Source: a virus. Taken from it: a DNA stretch of 25,347 bases. Where the stretch lies: the IMG/VR virus record IMGVR_UViG_3300042540_001278, positions 1 through 25,347 of that record. One strand, given 5' to 3'. The notes under the pieces were generated by a model that saw only the letters and a program-made list of their open reading frames with translations, did not search any database and was not told the DNA's origin. The position numbers were made by a program, and so were the translations under genes. Positions within the stretch are counted from its first letter, which is position 1. Each line of letters starts with the position of its first letter. Positions 1 to 8,803 of this stretch are shown here, one piece after another.

Positions 1-1
1 C

Positions 2-565
2 AGCGGCATCTGGATTCTGCACTCGGGCCATGGATATACCAGCGGCAGCGTGACCATCTCGGCGCCTGACGACCCTGGCGGCGTGCAGGCGACCGCGACG
101 TTTACCGCAACGACCAATGCCAGCAACGCCGCCATGTTCCCGGTGTACCGATACAAGACCGGCAACAGGGCATTCCCGACAGACGCCACCGCGAGGGGCG
201 GCGGCTCGGTGCAGTCTCGCGACATCAGCCTGACCTATCGCCCGCAGCCCGCCCGCTGCGACATCGCTGCTCGCCTGTACTACAACAACTCGCCGCACGC
301 CCGCCCCAATGCCGCCTATCGCAATCGCGGGGTGGGCTTCGTGTCGAACACGGTAGACGGTGCCTCTCGGCTGGACATGGCGGCCCAGGCCACCAAGACC
401 GGCTATGACAGCGGCGTAGCCAAGGCGGCATTCGCGAGCCGGAGCATGGACGACATTCAGTCCTCCGATCGGCACGTGGCAGTGGAACTGATCGGCGCCC
501 GCAAGAACCCGCAACCTGTCATCGTGTACGCCCTCGACGTCTACGGCACCGCCGACAAGGGGTAG
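2..565 (+). CDS. 5'-truncated phage structural-type protein
   Basis: The frame is open from base 2 to the TAG at 563-565. The first in-window start codon would be GTG at 50, but in-frame sequence before it reads as ordinary protein (S-G-I-W-I-L-H-S-G-H), so the gene very likely begins upstream of the window. The visible 187 residues are rich in Thr, Ser, Ala and Asn with alternating hydrophobics, as in beta-sandwich virion or tail proteins. No catalytic motif is visible. The gene ends 4 bp before the next ATG, and both precede other virion-type genes. Function is inferred only from composition and position; I do not recognise the family. Confidence 0.7.
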   Translation, partial: SGIWILHSGHGYTSGSVTISAPDDPGGVQATATFTATTNASNAAMFPVYRYKTGNRAFPTDATARGGGSVQSRDISLTYRPQPARCDIAARLYYNNSPHARPNAAYRNRGVGFVSNTVDGASRLDMAAQATKTGYDSGVAKAAFASRSMDDIQSSDRHVAVELIGARKNPQPVIVYALDVYGTADKG

Positions 566-569
566 TTGC

Positions 570-2006
570 ATGGCGGGATTCAGCGAACAGCGGCAGCAGT
601 TGCGCAACGCCCTACTCGCGGCGGGACTGTCTCCCGACGCCGCGACTCAAATCGCCAACATTCTGGGCAACAGTTCCCAGAGCCTTCGGCACGCTGGCCC
701 CGTTGAGATTGACACCACGCCTGCCGACCTTCGGTTCGTAGAGCCCGAACAGCGAAAGCAGAGGTTCCCCAACCTCGATTTCCGCGACGCCGACCCTGAC
801 CACCGGCCGCAGCGCACCGCCACCTCCGAGAACCGCGAGGCGCCCAAGCCTGCGCCCAATATCGCGCCTGTCCTTGCGCCCCAGCAGTCCCCGAGCCCGC
901 ACGGCGTGGCTCCGGGCGCCCTGACGGACGTTGCTGGCAACGGCGAGGCCGCGAGAGTGGACGTACGTCATTTCGTGGCGGCCAATCCAGCGGACGGGCT
1001 TCCGATGGCTATGCTGGACGCGCAAGCCAACCGGCTTGTAGGCAAGTCGCCCCGCGCCCAGGTAGGGCCGGACGACGGCAGCGCCCGGCTTGAGATCCAA
1101 GAAACGGGCCGGGAGGTGGTCTGGAACCTCCAGATGCTGAACCGCTCTGAGTACGACGTCGTCACTAAGATTGAGTACGTCAGCGGCAGGGGCCTGGAGG
1201 TGACCTACGAGCGCATCAAGGCGTGGGATCAGCAGCGCACGTCGGTAGACACGATTCCGGTCGAGGAGCGCGACGTTGTCACCGAAATACTAGACGACAG
1301 CAGGGGGCTGAGGGGGAGTCGGCGCACAGTGCCCGTGTTTGAGTCGCGCGGCGCCGGCCCAAGTTACTTCAACACTTTCCGGGTCGGCACGTTCGAGGAT
1401 GACTGGCCCATCGGGACAACAAAAGAAGTCACGCAGGTGTGGCCCACCTCCGATCTTGTGGTCAATGTCGTGAACTACACGCGCGACATTGCAGACGCAT
1501 CCGGCCAAAGATACGTGATTTTTGCTGCCCGAACCGAGAGCGAGGTGACGCCCCAATCGGCCGAGTCTGGCGTGGATGCGCCGCAGCCGGTCGTGACTGA
1601 TCCACCTCTGCGTGATGTGAATGGCGAAATCGTAGACTCGGACCCCGACGGCGAGCACGCCCCCGCCGTCGAGTACGTCGCGATCGAGATTCAGAACTCG
1701 CAAAACTGCCGAGCCTTCCACTCTTTGGATGGCAAGCAAGTTTCGGACTTGCCGGGCTATCTAGCCTACACGCCAGCCGCGCTGTCCTACGGGACGGTCG
1801 ACCAGCCGTGCCTTGAGTGGCGCTCGCACACGGTCGATGTCATCACGGACGTCGTGCTGTCGCCCGGCGGCCTGACCTTCTCTCGCAAGACGCTGTACGT
1901 GCTAGGGGAGGCCGAAGGGACGGAACCGCTGGTGATCCCCGTTACATCGTGCCCTGATCCGCCGCCTAGCCCGCCGCCGAGCCCTGATCCGCCGTCGAGC
2001 CCCTGA
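570..2006 (+). CDS. Hypothetical virion-type protein with proline-rich tail
   Basis: This is a 478-aa protein. The ATG at 570 is preceded by AAGGGG (557-562), which overlaps the end of the upstream gene and supports this start. Three parts are visible: a short helical N-terminus (about residues 1-35, Gln/Arg/Ala-rich), a Pro/Arg-rich linker (about 70-130), and a long segment of alternating polar and hydrophobic residues that looks beta-rich (about 150-455). The last 20 residues are Pro/Ser/Asp repeats (PDPPPSPPPSP type). It lies between a truncated structural-type gene and a Cys-rich gene, so a tail or decoration role is plausible. I do not recognise the family. Confidence 0.72.
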   Translation: MAGFSEQRQQLRNALLAAGLSPDAATQIANILGNSSQSLRHAGPVEIDTTPADLRFVEPEQRKQRFPNLDFRDADPDHRPQRTATSENREAPKPAPNIAPVLAPQQSPSPHGVAPGALTDVAGNGEAARVDVRHFVAANPADGLPMAMLDAQANRLVGKSPRAQVGPDDGSARLEIQETGREVVWNLQMLNRSEYDVVTKIEYVSGRGLEVTYERIKAWDQQRTSVDTIPVEERDVVTEILDDSRGLRGSRRTVPVFESRGAGPSYFNTFRVGTFEDDWPIGTTKEVTQVWPTSDLVVNVVNYTRDIADASGQRYVIFAARTESEVTPQSAESGVDAPQPVVTDPPLRDVNGEIVDSDPDGEHAPAVEYVAIEIQNSQNCRAFHSLDGKQVSDLPGYLAYTPAALSYGTVDQPCLEWRSHTVDVITDVVLSPGGLTFSRKTLYVLGEAEGTEPLVIPVTSCPDPPPSPPPSPDPPSSP

Positions 2007-2008
2007 TC

Positions 2009-2647
2009 GTGCCGCTGTACATCTACAACAACGGATTGCTGGTGCGGAGCGACGGCCTCGCGTCCTCTGAGAGCTGTTGTTGCGATGCCCCTGGCTGCTG
2101 CTGCGTCAGCAACACGCCGGACCCGACCAAGGCCACAGAGGCAGCGTGCGTGGCTGCTGGTGGCGTGTGGCGCGCGGGAGTCCCGTGCGATCAGTACCAG
2201 CAGTATGACTGTCGCTGCTGCGAAGTGTTCAAGTACCTGTGCCGCGAGGAGGTTTTTGGTCGCGGCACATGGAACGACTACCCACCGGCCGGGTTCGAGT
2301 CCCCGCCCATAGGGCCGCAGCCACCGGGCACCGTGCTGGTAGATATGTCGCCTTTGTACTGCGCCGACTCAGATGTCGAGCTTTTGCGCCCAGGCCCCTA
2401 CGGCGATTGGTCTTGCGAGACTGGCTTGCTGGCAACGCCGCCGTATGAGACCCCGACAAGGTACGTTCGCTATCGTGTCGTTGATAGTTGCTCGGACTGC
2501 ACTACGCCGCCGAAGGAACTCGGAGAGTTCTGCCCCGACCGCGCGATCTCAACCAACTGCTGGGCATGGGATCAGTTACACATCTCTATGCAGCAGCTTC
2601 TGTGCGAGTGCAACGTCACTAACCTCTGTGATAATCCCCTCCCATGA
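2009..2647 (+). CDS. Cysteine-rich hypothetical protein
   Basis: This 212-aa protein starts at GTG 2009, two bases after the upstream TGA, and its end overlaps the next ATG by 4 bp. It contains about 21 cysteines, including CCC triplets near residues 23-25 and 30-32 and a CRCC cluster near 69-71. There is no signal peptide or membrane segment. The cysteine density suggests either multiple metal-binding knuckles or a disulfide-rich particle protein; the lack of a secretion signal makes metal binding or post-lysis disulfides more likely. The next gene is also a Cys-ribbon protein, so the two may work together. Function is unknown. Confidence 0.7.
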   Translation: MPLYIYNNGLLVRSDGLASSESCCCDAPGCCCVSNTPDPTKATEAACVAAGGVWRAGVPCDQYQQYDCRCCEVFKYLCREEVFGRGTWNDYPPAGFESPPIGPQPPGTVLVDMSPLYCADSDVELLRPGPYGDWSCETGLLATPPYETPTRYVRYRVVDSCSDCTTPPKELGEFCPDRAISTNCWAWDQLHISMQQLLCECNVTNLCDNPLP

Positions 2648-3090
2648 TCCGCTGCCGACTCGCGCACCTTGATGCCCGCTGCCGCCAGCGCGGATACACG
2701 CTAGATGAGGTCCGGCCGTGCATTGTCAGCGAGGACGGCGACGCAATCACGGTGGACGAAACGCACCCCGCCTACCCGCGCCAGGCCCGGCCGGTGGAGT
2801 CGGCTGGCGACGTCGTGCGGCTCTCGCTGCTTGATAAGGCCAAGAACTTTGCTGCTTCCGCCGTGCAGCACATCGCTGCCGGATTGCCCGCGACGCCCGC
2901 CGCAGAAATTGACCGCCGGTTTGCCATCTGCCAAGGGTGCGAGTTCTACGACGGCACCTCATGCCAGAAATGCGGGTGCCCGATCGTCCGCGAGTCGAAG
3001 TTCATCAGCAAACTCGCCTGGGCCGACCAGTCGTGCCCGGAGGGGAAATGGGGGCCGGTCGCGACGGCGGCCGGAAACGCCCAAAAGTAG
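2644..3090 (+). CDS. Small zinc-ribbon phage protein
   Basis: This 148-aa protein starts at ATG 2644, overlapping the previous stop (ATGA). An N-terminal segment with C4, C13 and C26 is followed by a helical linker (about 55-80) and a C-terminal zinc-ribbon-like block: C96-x2-C99-x7-C107-x2-C110-x-C112, then C131 in a Trp/Lys-rich tail. This CxxC...CxxCGC arrangement recurs in small phage proteins of unknown function next to structural genes. It probably binds zinc structurally. Whether it is a virion part, an assembly factor or a DNA-binding regulator cannot be told from sequence. Confidence 0.75.
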   Translation: MIRCRLAHLDARCRQRGYTLDEVRPCIVSEDGDAITVDETHPAYPRQARPVESAGDVVRLSLLDKAKNFAASAVQHIAAGLPATPAAEIDRRFAICQGCEFYDGTSCQKCGCPIVRESKFISKLAWADQSCPEGKWGPVATAAGNAQK

Positions 3091-3125
3091 TCCCGGCCCG
3101 GACATAAATCTAGCGAGGGACATCT

Positions 3126-3539
3126 ATGACGCCCATGCAGATCACTAGCTACACCGGCCCGTCGTACTCGCAGAGCAGCAGCGGGAGCAGTTCGTACGAC
3201 TACTCCGGGCTGGACGAACATCTCGCAAGACAGGAGGCGCTAGGCGCTGCCAGGGCGGGCAAGTTCAAAGCCCTTTATTCGGGCGATGTGCAGGCAGGCG
3301 TAGAGGCTGGCAATCGTATTCGCGACTTGCTCAAGGCCGTTCAGGCTCACAGCCCGCAGGCTGACGAGCGCGATCCAGTCCAGATGGTCAATCCGCTGGT
3401 TCGGGTCACTAGCGAAAGCAGTTCGTCAAACTCATCCGGCAGTGCGGCGTCCGGTCAGTTTACGCCAGAGGATTCCGGCACGGCGCCTCAAGTTGCGCAA
3501 CGGCAGCGGCTTGGCTTTGGGCGTATTGCACAGGCTTAG
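3126..3539 (+). CDS. Small Ser-rich hypothetical virion-module protein
   Basis: This 137-aa protein has a GAGGGA ribosome-binding site at 3115-3120 before ATG 3126 (a second in-frame ATG lies at 3135). The N-terminus is Ser/Tyr-rich low complexity (about 5-28). A predicted helical middle (about 30-75) contains an Arg/Ala/Lys-rich stretch, and another Ser/Asn/Gly low-complexity region covers about 96-112. No motif is recognised. It sits at the head of a run of small helical, low-complexity genes before the giant virion genes, so it may be a minor particle or connector-type protein. That is inference. Confidence 0.65.
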   Translation: MTPMQITSYTGPSYSQSSSGSSSYDYSGLDEHLARQEALGAARAGKFKALYSGDVQAGVEAGNRIRDLLKAVQAHSPQADERDPVQMVNPLVRVTSESSSSNSSGSAASGQFTPEDSGTAPQVAQRQRLGFGRIAQA

Positions 3540-3556
3540 AACAGGGAGCAAATGAA

Positions 3557-3895
3557 ATGGCCGGATTCGGTGCTTACGGACAGCAAACCTACGACGGCAT
3601 CAACGCCGAGCACGAGAGCACTCGTCGCCAAAAGCAGGATTGGGCTCAGCAGCAGGCGGACGCCCAGCAGCAGCAGCAGGTCAACTGGAATCAGGGGCGA
3701 GAAATGTTTGAGCGTGGCTTGATCGGCCAAGAGCAGGCTCGCAAGCAATACGACTCGCAGACGGCTCGCGACGCCAGCGGCCAGAAGTACAGCGTTCTCG
3801 GCGGCCTCCTCCAGGGGCTCGTGCAAGGCAATGCCGCAGGCGCAAGCCCATACGGCGGCGGCATGGACGGGTATCGAACCACGCGGCGGGGGTAG
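3557..3895 (+). CDS. Gln-rich coiled-coil hypothetical protein
   Basis: This 112-aa protein has a clear GGGAG ribosome-binding site (3544-3548), 8 nt before ATG 3557. Residues about 20-75 are strongly helical and Gln/Arg/Ala-rich, with a polyQ stretch (QQQQQ near residue 37-41), consistent with a coiled coil. The C-terminus is Gly-rich (GGLLQGLVQG, then GGG). It is one of three successive small Gln/Ala-rich proteins. The composition recalls small internal or connector-associated virion proteins, but no homology is recognised. Confidence 0.67.
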   Translation: MAGFGAYGQQTYDGINAEHESTRRQKQDWAQQQADAQQQQQVNWNQGREMFERGLIGQEQARKQYDSQTARDASGQKYSVLGGLLQGLVQGNAAGASPYGGGMDGYRTTRRG

Positions 3896-3900
3896 TTGCG

Positions 3901-4260
3901 ATGCAAGCCAAGCCTGCTGGCGGCCTGCTCGGCGGCCTCGCGAAAAATCCCAATGTCAGTGCCTATGCCAAAGGGCGGCAGATGGAAAACGCCGCCAGTG
4001 CTGGCCTTGAGAACGCCCAGCGGTCACAGAAGGACGCGGTTGACCAAATGCAGCAAGAGAGCAGCCAGCGGCAACTGCGGGCGTCGAATGCTGCGTCGCA
4101 GGCCGCCAATCAGTCGCAAGAGCGCATCGCGGCCAGCAATGCGAACACGCGATCTTCTGTGTTCGACACCTCGATGGGCTTTGACTACGCCGCCCTCCAA
4201 AAGCGGCGCAATCTTGACTTGCAGCAAGCGTTGTTCAACGGCGTAGTCAGGAGTTTCTGA
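3901..4260 (+). CDS. Ala/Gln-rich helical hypothetical protein
   Basis: This 119-aa protein starts at ATG 3901, five bases after the upstream TAG. A Gly-rich start (about 5-20) is followed by a long Ala/Gln/Ser/Asn helix (about 28-95) with heptad-like spacing, ending in a short hydrophobic tail (LDLQQALFNGVVRSF). The end overlaps the next ATG by one base (TGATG). The last segment, with an LDL motif followed by hydrophobics, resembles the end of the next protein, so the two may be distant paralogues. It is likely a virion-associated helical protein by context. Confidence 0.65.
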   Translation: MQAKPAGGLLGGLAKNPNVSAYAKGRQMENAASAGLENAQRSQKDAVDQMQQESSQRQLRASNAASQAANQSQERIAASNANTRSSVFDTSMGFDYAALQKRRNLDLQQALFNGVVRSF

Positions 4261-4802
4261 TGGCCGTTGGCTCTGACTCATCGCTGCGCATGCCTATGGG
4301 ATCGCCGCTGCGGCCATCCCCCCGTCCCGCCGCGCCGCAGCAGCACAGCGCCTCCAGCGGCTACCGGCCGTTTGCCATTAACGACCGGGCCGTAGCCGAT
4401 ATGGCAAACAACCAGCGGGCCGCTGGCGTCGGGGCCGGTGCGGCCGCCATGCGAGCCCAGGATCGGGCCGGGATCTCGAGGGGCAAGGGCCAGCAATACA
4501 TGGCCGACATCGCAGAGGCCGCCGGGATGGAGGGTGCCAATGCAGCGGCCAATGCCACCGAATCTGCGGCGGCGGCTGCGAATCAAGGGGCGCAGCGGGC
4601 CTACGAGAACACCCGCGAGAGCGAGCGGATTGCCAACGAGGGGCTACTGGAGCGGCTGCGGTCTGCCCAGGCTTCCGAGCAACTGGCACGGCGGGGCAAC
4701 GCCCAGGACATGTACGAGGCGTATCGACGCGGCCAGTTCGGCCTCGACTCGCAGCGGCTGGATTTGTCTCCGCTGCTCTCCCGACTGTTTGACAACCTGT
4801 GA
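4260..4802 (+). CDS. Ala-rich coiled-coil virion-type protein
   Basis: This 180-aa protein has AGGAG at 4249-4253, 6 nt before ATG 4260, with TGATG coupling to the upstream gene. The first 45 residues are Pro/Ser-rich. Residues about 50-165 form a long Ala/Gln/Arg-rich helix (EGANAAANATESAAAAAN type). The end is an amphipathic LDLSPLLSRLF segment. Long Ala-rich helices of this size occur in small internal core or ejection proteins of podoviruses. The giant low-complexity proteins downstream fit that picture, but this is inference. Confidence 0.67.
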   Translation: MAVGSDSSLRMPMGSPLRPSPRPAAPQQHSASSGYRPFAINDRAVADMANNQRAAGVGAGAAAMRAQDRAGISRGKGQQYMADIAEAAGMEGANAAANATESAAAAANQGAQRAYENTRESERIANEGLLERLRSAQASEQLARRGNAQDMYEAYRRGQFGLDSQRLDLSPLLSRLFDNL

Positions 4803-4816
4803 CAAGGAGCAATCGC

Positions 4817-5098
4817 ATGGACGCTGGTGAACTGGACATCGAAGACCTGCCGCCGAAGGCACTGCGGAAACTGATTCGCAGCATGATGGCGAAGGCTGGC
4901 AAGCCGCGTGATGACGACGCGGCCGACAAGGCCGACGACGAGCGCGAGGCGTTGGCTGACCTCAAGGAAGAGTCCAACGGCAAGGCACCGAAGATTCCGG
5001 TGAGCGAGGACGACCTCCCGCCTGAGTTGCGTGACGACGAGGACGAAGACGAGGACGAGGGCAAGAAGCCCGGCAAGCCAAAGCGGAAGGCCAAGTAA
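4817..5098 (+). CDS. Small highly charged protein with two EDLPP-type motifs
   Basis: This 93-aa protein starts at ATG 4817, preceded by AAGGAG (4804-4809, 7-nt spacer); this is far better than the GTG at 4799 in the same frame. The N-terminus has an EDLPP motif (residues 9-13) followed by a basic helix. The middle is Asp/Glu/Lys-rich, a second EDDLPPEL motif covers 64-71, then comes an acidic run and a Lys/Arg/Pro tail. The next, giant protein carries the same short DDLPP motif several times. A scaffold-, chaperone- or adaptor-like role for the neighbouring virion proteins is possible. No family is recognised. Its TAA overlaps the next ATG by one base. Confidence 0.7.
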   Translation: MDAGELDIEDLPPKALRKLIRSMMAKAGKPRDDDAADKADDEREALADLKEESNGKAPKIPVSEDDLPPELRDDEDEDEDEGKKPGKPKRKAK

Positions 5099-8000
5099 TG
5101 GCGACGATCATCGAGTTGCTCAACGAACTTCGGGAAAAGAGCGCCCGTGCGGGCGTTCGCGGTCCCGGTGCAACTGGGGCCATGACAGCGCGTGGCTACG
5201 TGCCGTCGCAGCCGTCGAAGGTGATCCCGCAGCAACTCCGCGATGCCTTGATGAACAAGGCGGCTCGTGGCGAGCGGCTGTCTGACTCAGAGCGTGCCAT
5301 TCTGGAGGAGGCAGGTCGCCAGCAGCAGGCTGGCCTCTTGCCTCCCTACGAGCCGGGCGCCAGCAGGCTTGAACCGGAGCCCGCCGCTGCCCCCACCCCA
5401 GAGGCGGTCAGTGCGGCGACCGGCGTGCCGGAAGAAGCCGTGACGATCATGGGGGCGGACGGCAAGTTCTTCTTGGTGGACGCTGGCGGCGAACGGCTCG
5501 AGGAAGTCACGCGGCTTCGAGATGGCACGTTCTCGCTGCCCAACGGCACCCGGCTGCAAATGTCGGACGATGCCCAGGGCTTTGAGGTGGTTCCTGGCGA
5601 CCTCACCACTACCAGTGCCGCTGGCACAGACAACTTGGAGGCGTCGGCGGTCGAGCTCGACGGGCCGAAGGCCGGTGCTAGGGGCGTTGGCCGCAAGCGC
5701 AAGGGTCCGTCCAAGATCGACAAACTGGCGGACGACATTCGTCAAGCCACTGCTCCTGCCGCTGGCGAGGAGGCGCTGGCTAACCTGCCTGCAATCGTGA
5801 AGCGGGTGGAAGCCCTTGCGACGGAGGGACGGCTAGACGAACTCCTGACGCATCCCTCGATTGCAGAGGGCATCGAATCGCTTGCTGCCCGCAATGATCC
5901 CGCTGCCCGCGAGGCCGCTATTGGCCGGGCCCGCGCCCGCCTGGAAGCGCTGCGGGGCTCTGTGTCCACGACCGACCGGGCCGCCGCACAGTTGGACAGC
6001 GCCGCCCAGGCACGACAGTCTGCTGGCCGCCCCGCTGCCCCGAACGCAGACCGCCGCCCCGCTGAGGCCGACTTCACGGCCGCTCGCCAGTTGGTCGGTG
6101 AAACGCTCCCGAAGGGCGATTTCCGGGCGGTGGCCGCTGCTTACAACGCTCTGCCGCCGGAGGCGAGAGCCGCCCTGCTCTCGCGCATGGACGACAGCAC
6201 CCGCGAAGCCTTGCGGCGAGGCATTGAGCGTGTAGTGCAGGACAGCGCTGGCGGGCCGCTCGACAGGGCAGCGCTCAGGCAGGCTGCTGATCCGCAGTTC
6301 GCGCAACTGATGCAGGGCGGGGACATGTCCCCTGCGGTGGTTGACGCGATCACTCGCCCGGTCAATGACATCGAAGGGCTCTTGCAGCAACTCGACGCCG
6401 CCATGCGGTCTGGCAACGAAGAGGCTGTGGCGGCACTGCGGCAGCAAGTCCAAGAGGCCGCCCGCGCCTCAGCCGAAGAAGGCGTTGATCCGCGATTCAC
6501 TGGCGCTGCAGTGGCGCAGCGCAACTTCCTTGGTCGCCGCCAACTGGCAGACAGCCTGCGGCGAGAACTCATCGGGCAAGACCCCATGGTGGCCGCTGAG
6601 GCCAGCCGCATGAGGGCCGCCGCCGTCGCCCCGCCGCAGCCATCGAACATTGCTCCCGGCGCCCGCCAGCCCGAAGTGCAGGCATTTGACCGCCAGCCCA
6701 ACGAGATGCCCACCGACGCAGACGAGGCCCGCTCGCTTGGGCGTGAGGCTGCGATGGAGCGGGCCGACAGGGCTCCGCTGGGCGGCATGGAAGATGGCGC
6801 TCGCCGGGAAGCCTTTGGCGACGACCTCCCCGTCTTCTTGCGAGGGGAGGACCGCAACCCCCCGATGGAGACCCGCAGGCGAAACGAGCGGCTTGACACC
6901 CGCGACATCGATGCCGTTGAAAAGGCCGAGCGGTTGGAGCAAGAGGTGGCCCAGGCCCAGCAGGCCGTCGATGCCGCTGCGGATCCGGCGGCTCGCGTCG
7001 CGGCCCTGTCCAGGCTCCAGAAGGCTTACGCCGCCATCGACAAGGCTTATCCGCCGCGACTCGTCAACGATGCGACAGGGGAGGTCATTGCGCGAGTCAC
7101 GCCAGCGCAACGGCGAGGGGAAGAAATCCCGAAGGGCTATCGTCTGGAGACGGGCCGCAAGGCGTACGCCGACAGCAGCGTCAATCGCGCCAGTGCGCAG
7201 GAAACCTTTGAGGACTTGTTCTTTGGCGTGACGGGTTTCCGGCGGCGTGGGCGCCGTGCCATCTCCAACACCAACGAGAAGGGCATGAGCGCCCAGGATC
7301 TTGGCGCCTCGCTGGACGATGCTCGCCTGGAGTTTGGCGACGACGTCTCTGAGTTCATCGACGACCTCCAGGGCGACTTCGCCTTCCGGGATGAGGTGAA
7401 CGAACTGATTGACGCCCCGCCGGTGGGCCGCAAGCAGCAAGTCAGAGGTGGCCAGCCGCAGCAAAGCCGCTTGACGGACTCCCTTGATCGTGGGTTCGGC
7501 GGCATCAATCCGCTCGACTCCGGCATGACTGCGGAAGAGGTCGCTCGCGAGGTTGCGTCTCGCGTTCGCGGGCTGCGGCCCGGCACCGCCACCTACGATT
7601 TGATGGTCGAGCGGTTTGCGAAGGCCGTGCAGGACAAGTACGGGCAACCCGCTGGGTTCCGCACTGGGGTGGACGCCAGCGAAGCCAAGGCGGCCCAGCC
7701 TGTGTCCTCCCGGCCCCAAGATCCTGCTCCCCCTGCGGCGGATGACCTTCCGCCCGTCGCTGGAGATGTTCCTGCTGCTGCGGCGGATGACCTTCCGCCT
7801 GCTGCTGGGGACGTTCCTGCGGCGACCCCCGAAGCCGCCAAACTGGACGCCTCTGCGACCGAACTTGGGGAAGTCGCTGGCGACCTGCCTCCGCCAGCCG
7901 CTGCAAGAGACACCGCGACCGTCCGGATTGGCGATCAGGAATATGTCGTGCCCCGTGCCGCAGTCGATGACATCCAAACGCAAGCCGATGCGGTGCGTGA

Positions 8001-8793
8001 AGAGGCATATCAGGCCGCCATCGCGGCTGGAGTTCCGAAGCGCAAGGCTGCAATCCAGGCTGGGGAAGCGCGTAAGGCATACGTGGAGCAGGAGCTTCGG
8101 AAGGCCCACGAGGCTCGCGCCGCTGGCCTGCCGCCCTCGAAGGGTGATTTGGGCGCCGCCGACGCCACGCCTGCCCCTGCGGCGGCTGACGCTACGCCAG
8201 CGGCGGCGGCCCCAGATGACCTGCCCCCGCCCGCTGGAGACGTCCCGCCACGTGCGGACGCAGACCCTGCTACCCCAGACGCTGACCGCCCGCCCAAGGC
8301 CGACGACGACCTGCCAGCCCCAGAGGGCGACCTTGAGGCCGATAAGCCCAAGGCCGATGGCGACACGCCCCCGAAGGACAAGGACGACAGAAAGGACGGC
8401 GACACGGACGGCAGCAAGGACGGCGACACGGGCGGCAAGCCCGCACCGGAGTCTTTGCTCAAGCGGCTGCGCTCGGGGGCGTGGAAGTGGGGCAGGCGTG
8501 GAGCGATTGCAGGCGGCTTAGTCGGCGCTGGGCTAATCGGACGCGGTGTTCTTGAGGGACTGACGCAGGGCTCTGGCGTGCCTCCTGGCCCTGCTCCGGG
8601 TCCGGGTGGCGGTGGCATGCCTCCCGTCGGCCTCCCGCCGCTCCCGCCGGTCGGGCAGGGCGGCGCTGGCGATCCGGCGGCCGACCGCGAAGCGCGAATC
8701 AATGCGGCGGTGGAAGGCATTATGCGGGGCGAAAACCTAAGGGGGCGGTTGCCGCAATACCAGATTCCCCAGGCATATAACCAGTGGAACTAA
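5098..8793 (+). CDS. Giant low-complexity virion protein (1231 aa)
   Basis: Start is ATG 5098 in a TAATG overlap with the upstream stop. The protein is mostly Ala/Arg/Glu/Gln-rich helix with linkers. Residues about 650-690 (KAERLEQEVAQAQQ) look coiled-coil. A 15-aa Pro/Asp repeat (DDLPPxAGDVPAA) is tandem at about 882-911, and DDLPP-type motifs return near 929, 1040 and 1071. A Lys/Asp/Gly-rich stretch (about 1085-1115) precedes a basic patch, then a Gly/Ala-rich hydrophobic segment (about 1134-1155) that could insert in or cross a membrane. Size, composition and position fit an ejection/internal-core or tail protein. There is no visible transglycosylase or peptidase site. Confidence 0.72.
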   Translation: MATIIELLNELREKSARAGVRGPGATGAMTARGYVPSQPSKVIPQQLRDALMNKAARGERLSDSERAILEEAGRQQQAGLLPPYEPGASRLEPEPAAAPTPEAVSAATGVPEEAVTIMGADGKFFLVDAGGERLEEVTRLRDGTFSLPNGTRLQMSDDAQGFEVVPGDLTTTSAAGTDNLEASAVELDGPKAGARGVGRKRKGPSKIDKLADDIRQATAPAAGEEALANLPAIVKRVEALATEGRLDELLTHPSIAEGIESLAARNDPAAREAAIGRARARLEALRGSVSTTDRAAAQLDSAAQARQSAGRPAAPNADRRPAEADFTAARQLVGETLPKGDFRAVAAAYNALPPEARAALLSRMDDSTREALRRGIERVVQDSAGGPLDRAALRQAADPQFAQLMQGGDMSPAVVDAITRPVNDIEGLLQQLDAAMRSGNEEAVAALRQQVQEAARASAEEGVDPRFTGAAVAQRNFLGRRQLADSLRRELIGQDPMVAAEASRMRAAAVAPPQPSNIAPGARQPEVQAFDRQPNEMPTDADEARSLGREAAMERADRAPLGGMEDGARREAFGDDLPVFLRGEDRNPPMETRRRNERLDTRDIDAVEKAERLEQEVAQAQQAVDAAADPAARVAALSRLQKAYAAIDKAYPPRLVNDATGEVIARVTPAQRRGEEIPKGYRLETGRKAYADSSVNRASAQETFEDLFFGVTGFRRRGRRAISNTNEKGMSAQDLGASLDDARLEFGDDVSEFIDDLQGDFAFRDEVNELIDAPPVGRKQQVRGGQPQQSRLTDSLDRGFGGINPLDSGMTAEEVAREVASRVRGLRPGTATYDLMVERFAKAVQDKYGQPAGFRTGVDASEAKAAQPVSSRPQDPAPPAADDLPPVAGDVPAAAADDLPPAAGDVPAATPEAAKLDASATELGEVAGDLPPPAAARDTATVRIGDQEYVVPRAAVDDIQTQADAVREEAYQAAIAAGVPKRKAAIQAGEARKAYVEQELRKAHEARAAGLPPSKGDLGAADATPAPAAADATPAAAAPDDLPPPAGDVPPRADADPATPDADRPPKADDDLPAPEGDLEADKPKADGDTPPKDKDDRKDGDTDGSKDGDTGGKPAPESLLKRLRSGAWKWGRRGAIAGGLVGAGLIGRGVLEGLTQGSGVPPGPAPGPGGGGMPPVGLPPLPPVGQGGAGDPAADREARINAAVEGIMRGENLRGRLPQYQIPQAYNQWN
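7735..7824 (+). repeat. Two tandem 45-bp in-frame units encoding a DDLPP repeat
   Basis: The 20-mer GCGGCGGATGACCTTCCGCC occurs at 7735-7754 and again at 7780-7799, exactly 45 bp apart (15 codons). Each copy encodes A-A-D-D-L-P-P followed by A-G-D-V-P-A-A. Diverged copies of the protein motif follow at about codons 929, 1040 and 1071 of the same gene. The near-identical DNA of the first two units suggests recent tandem duplication. Confidence 0.85.
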
Positions 8794-8803
8794 GGGTGCT
8801 GTA

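Noticed and set aside
6469-8109. 546-aa open frame on the minus strand opposite the 1231-aa gene
   Set aside because: It is an antisense shadow caused by high GC; it lacks domains and a ribosome-binding site, and the + strand gene has consistent coding features.
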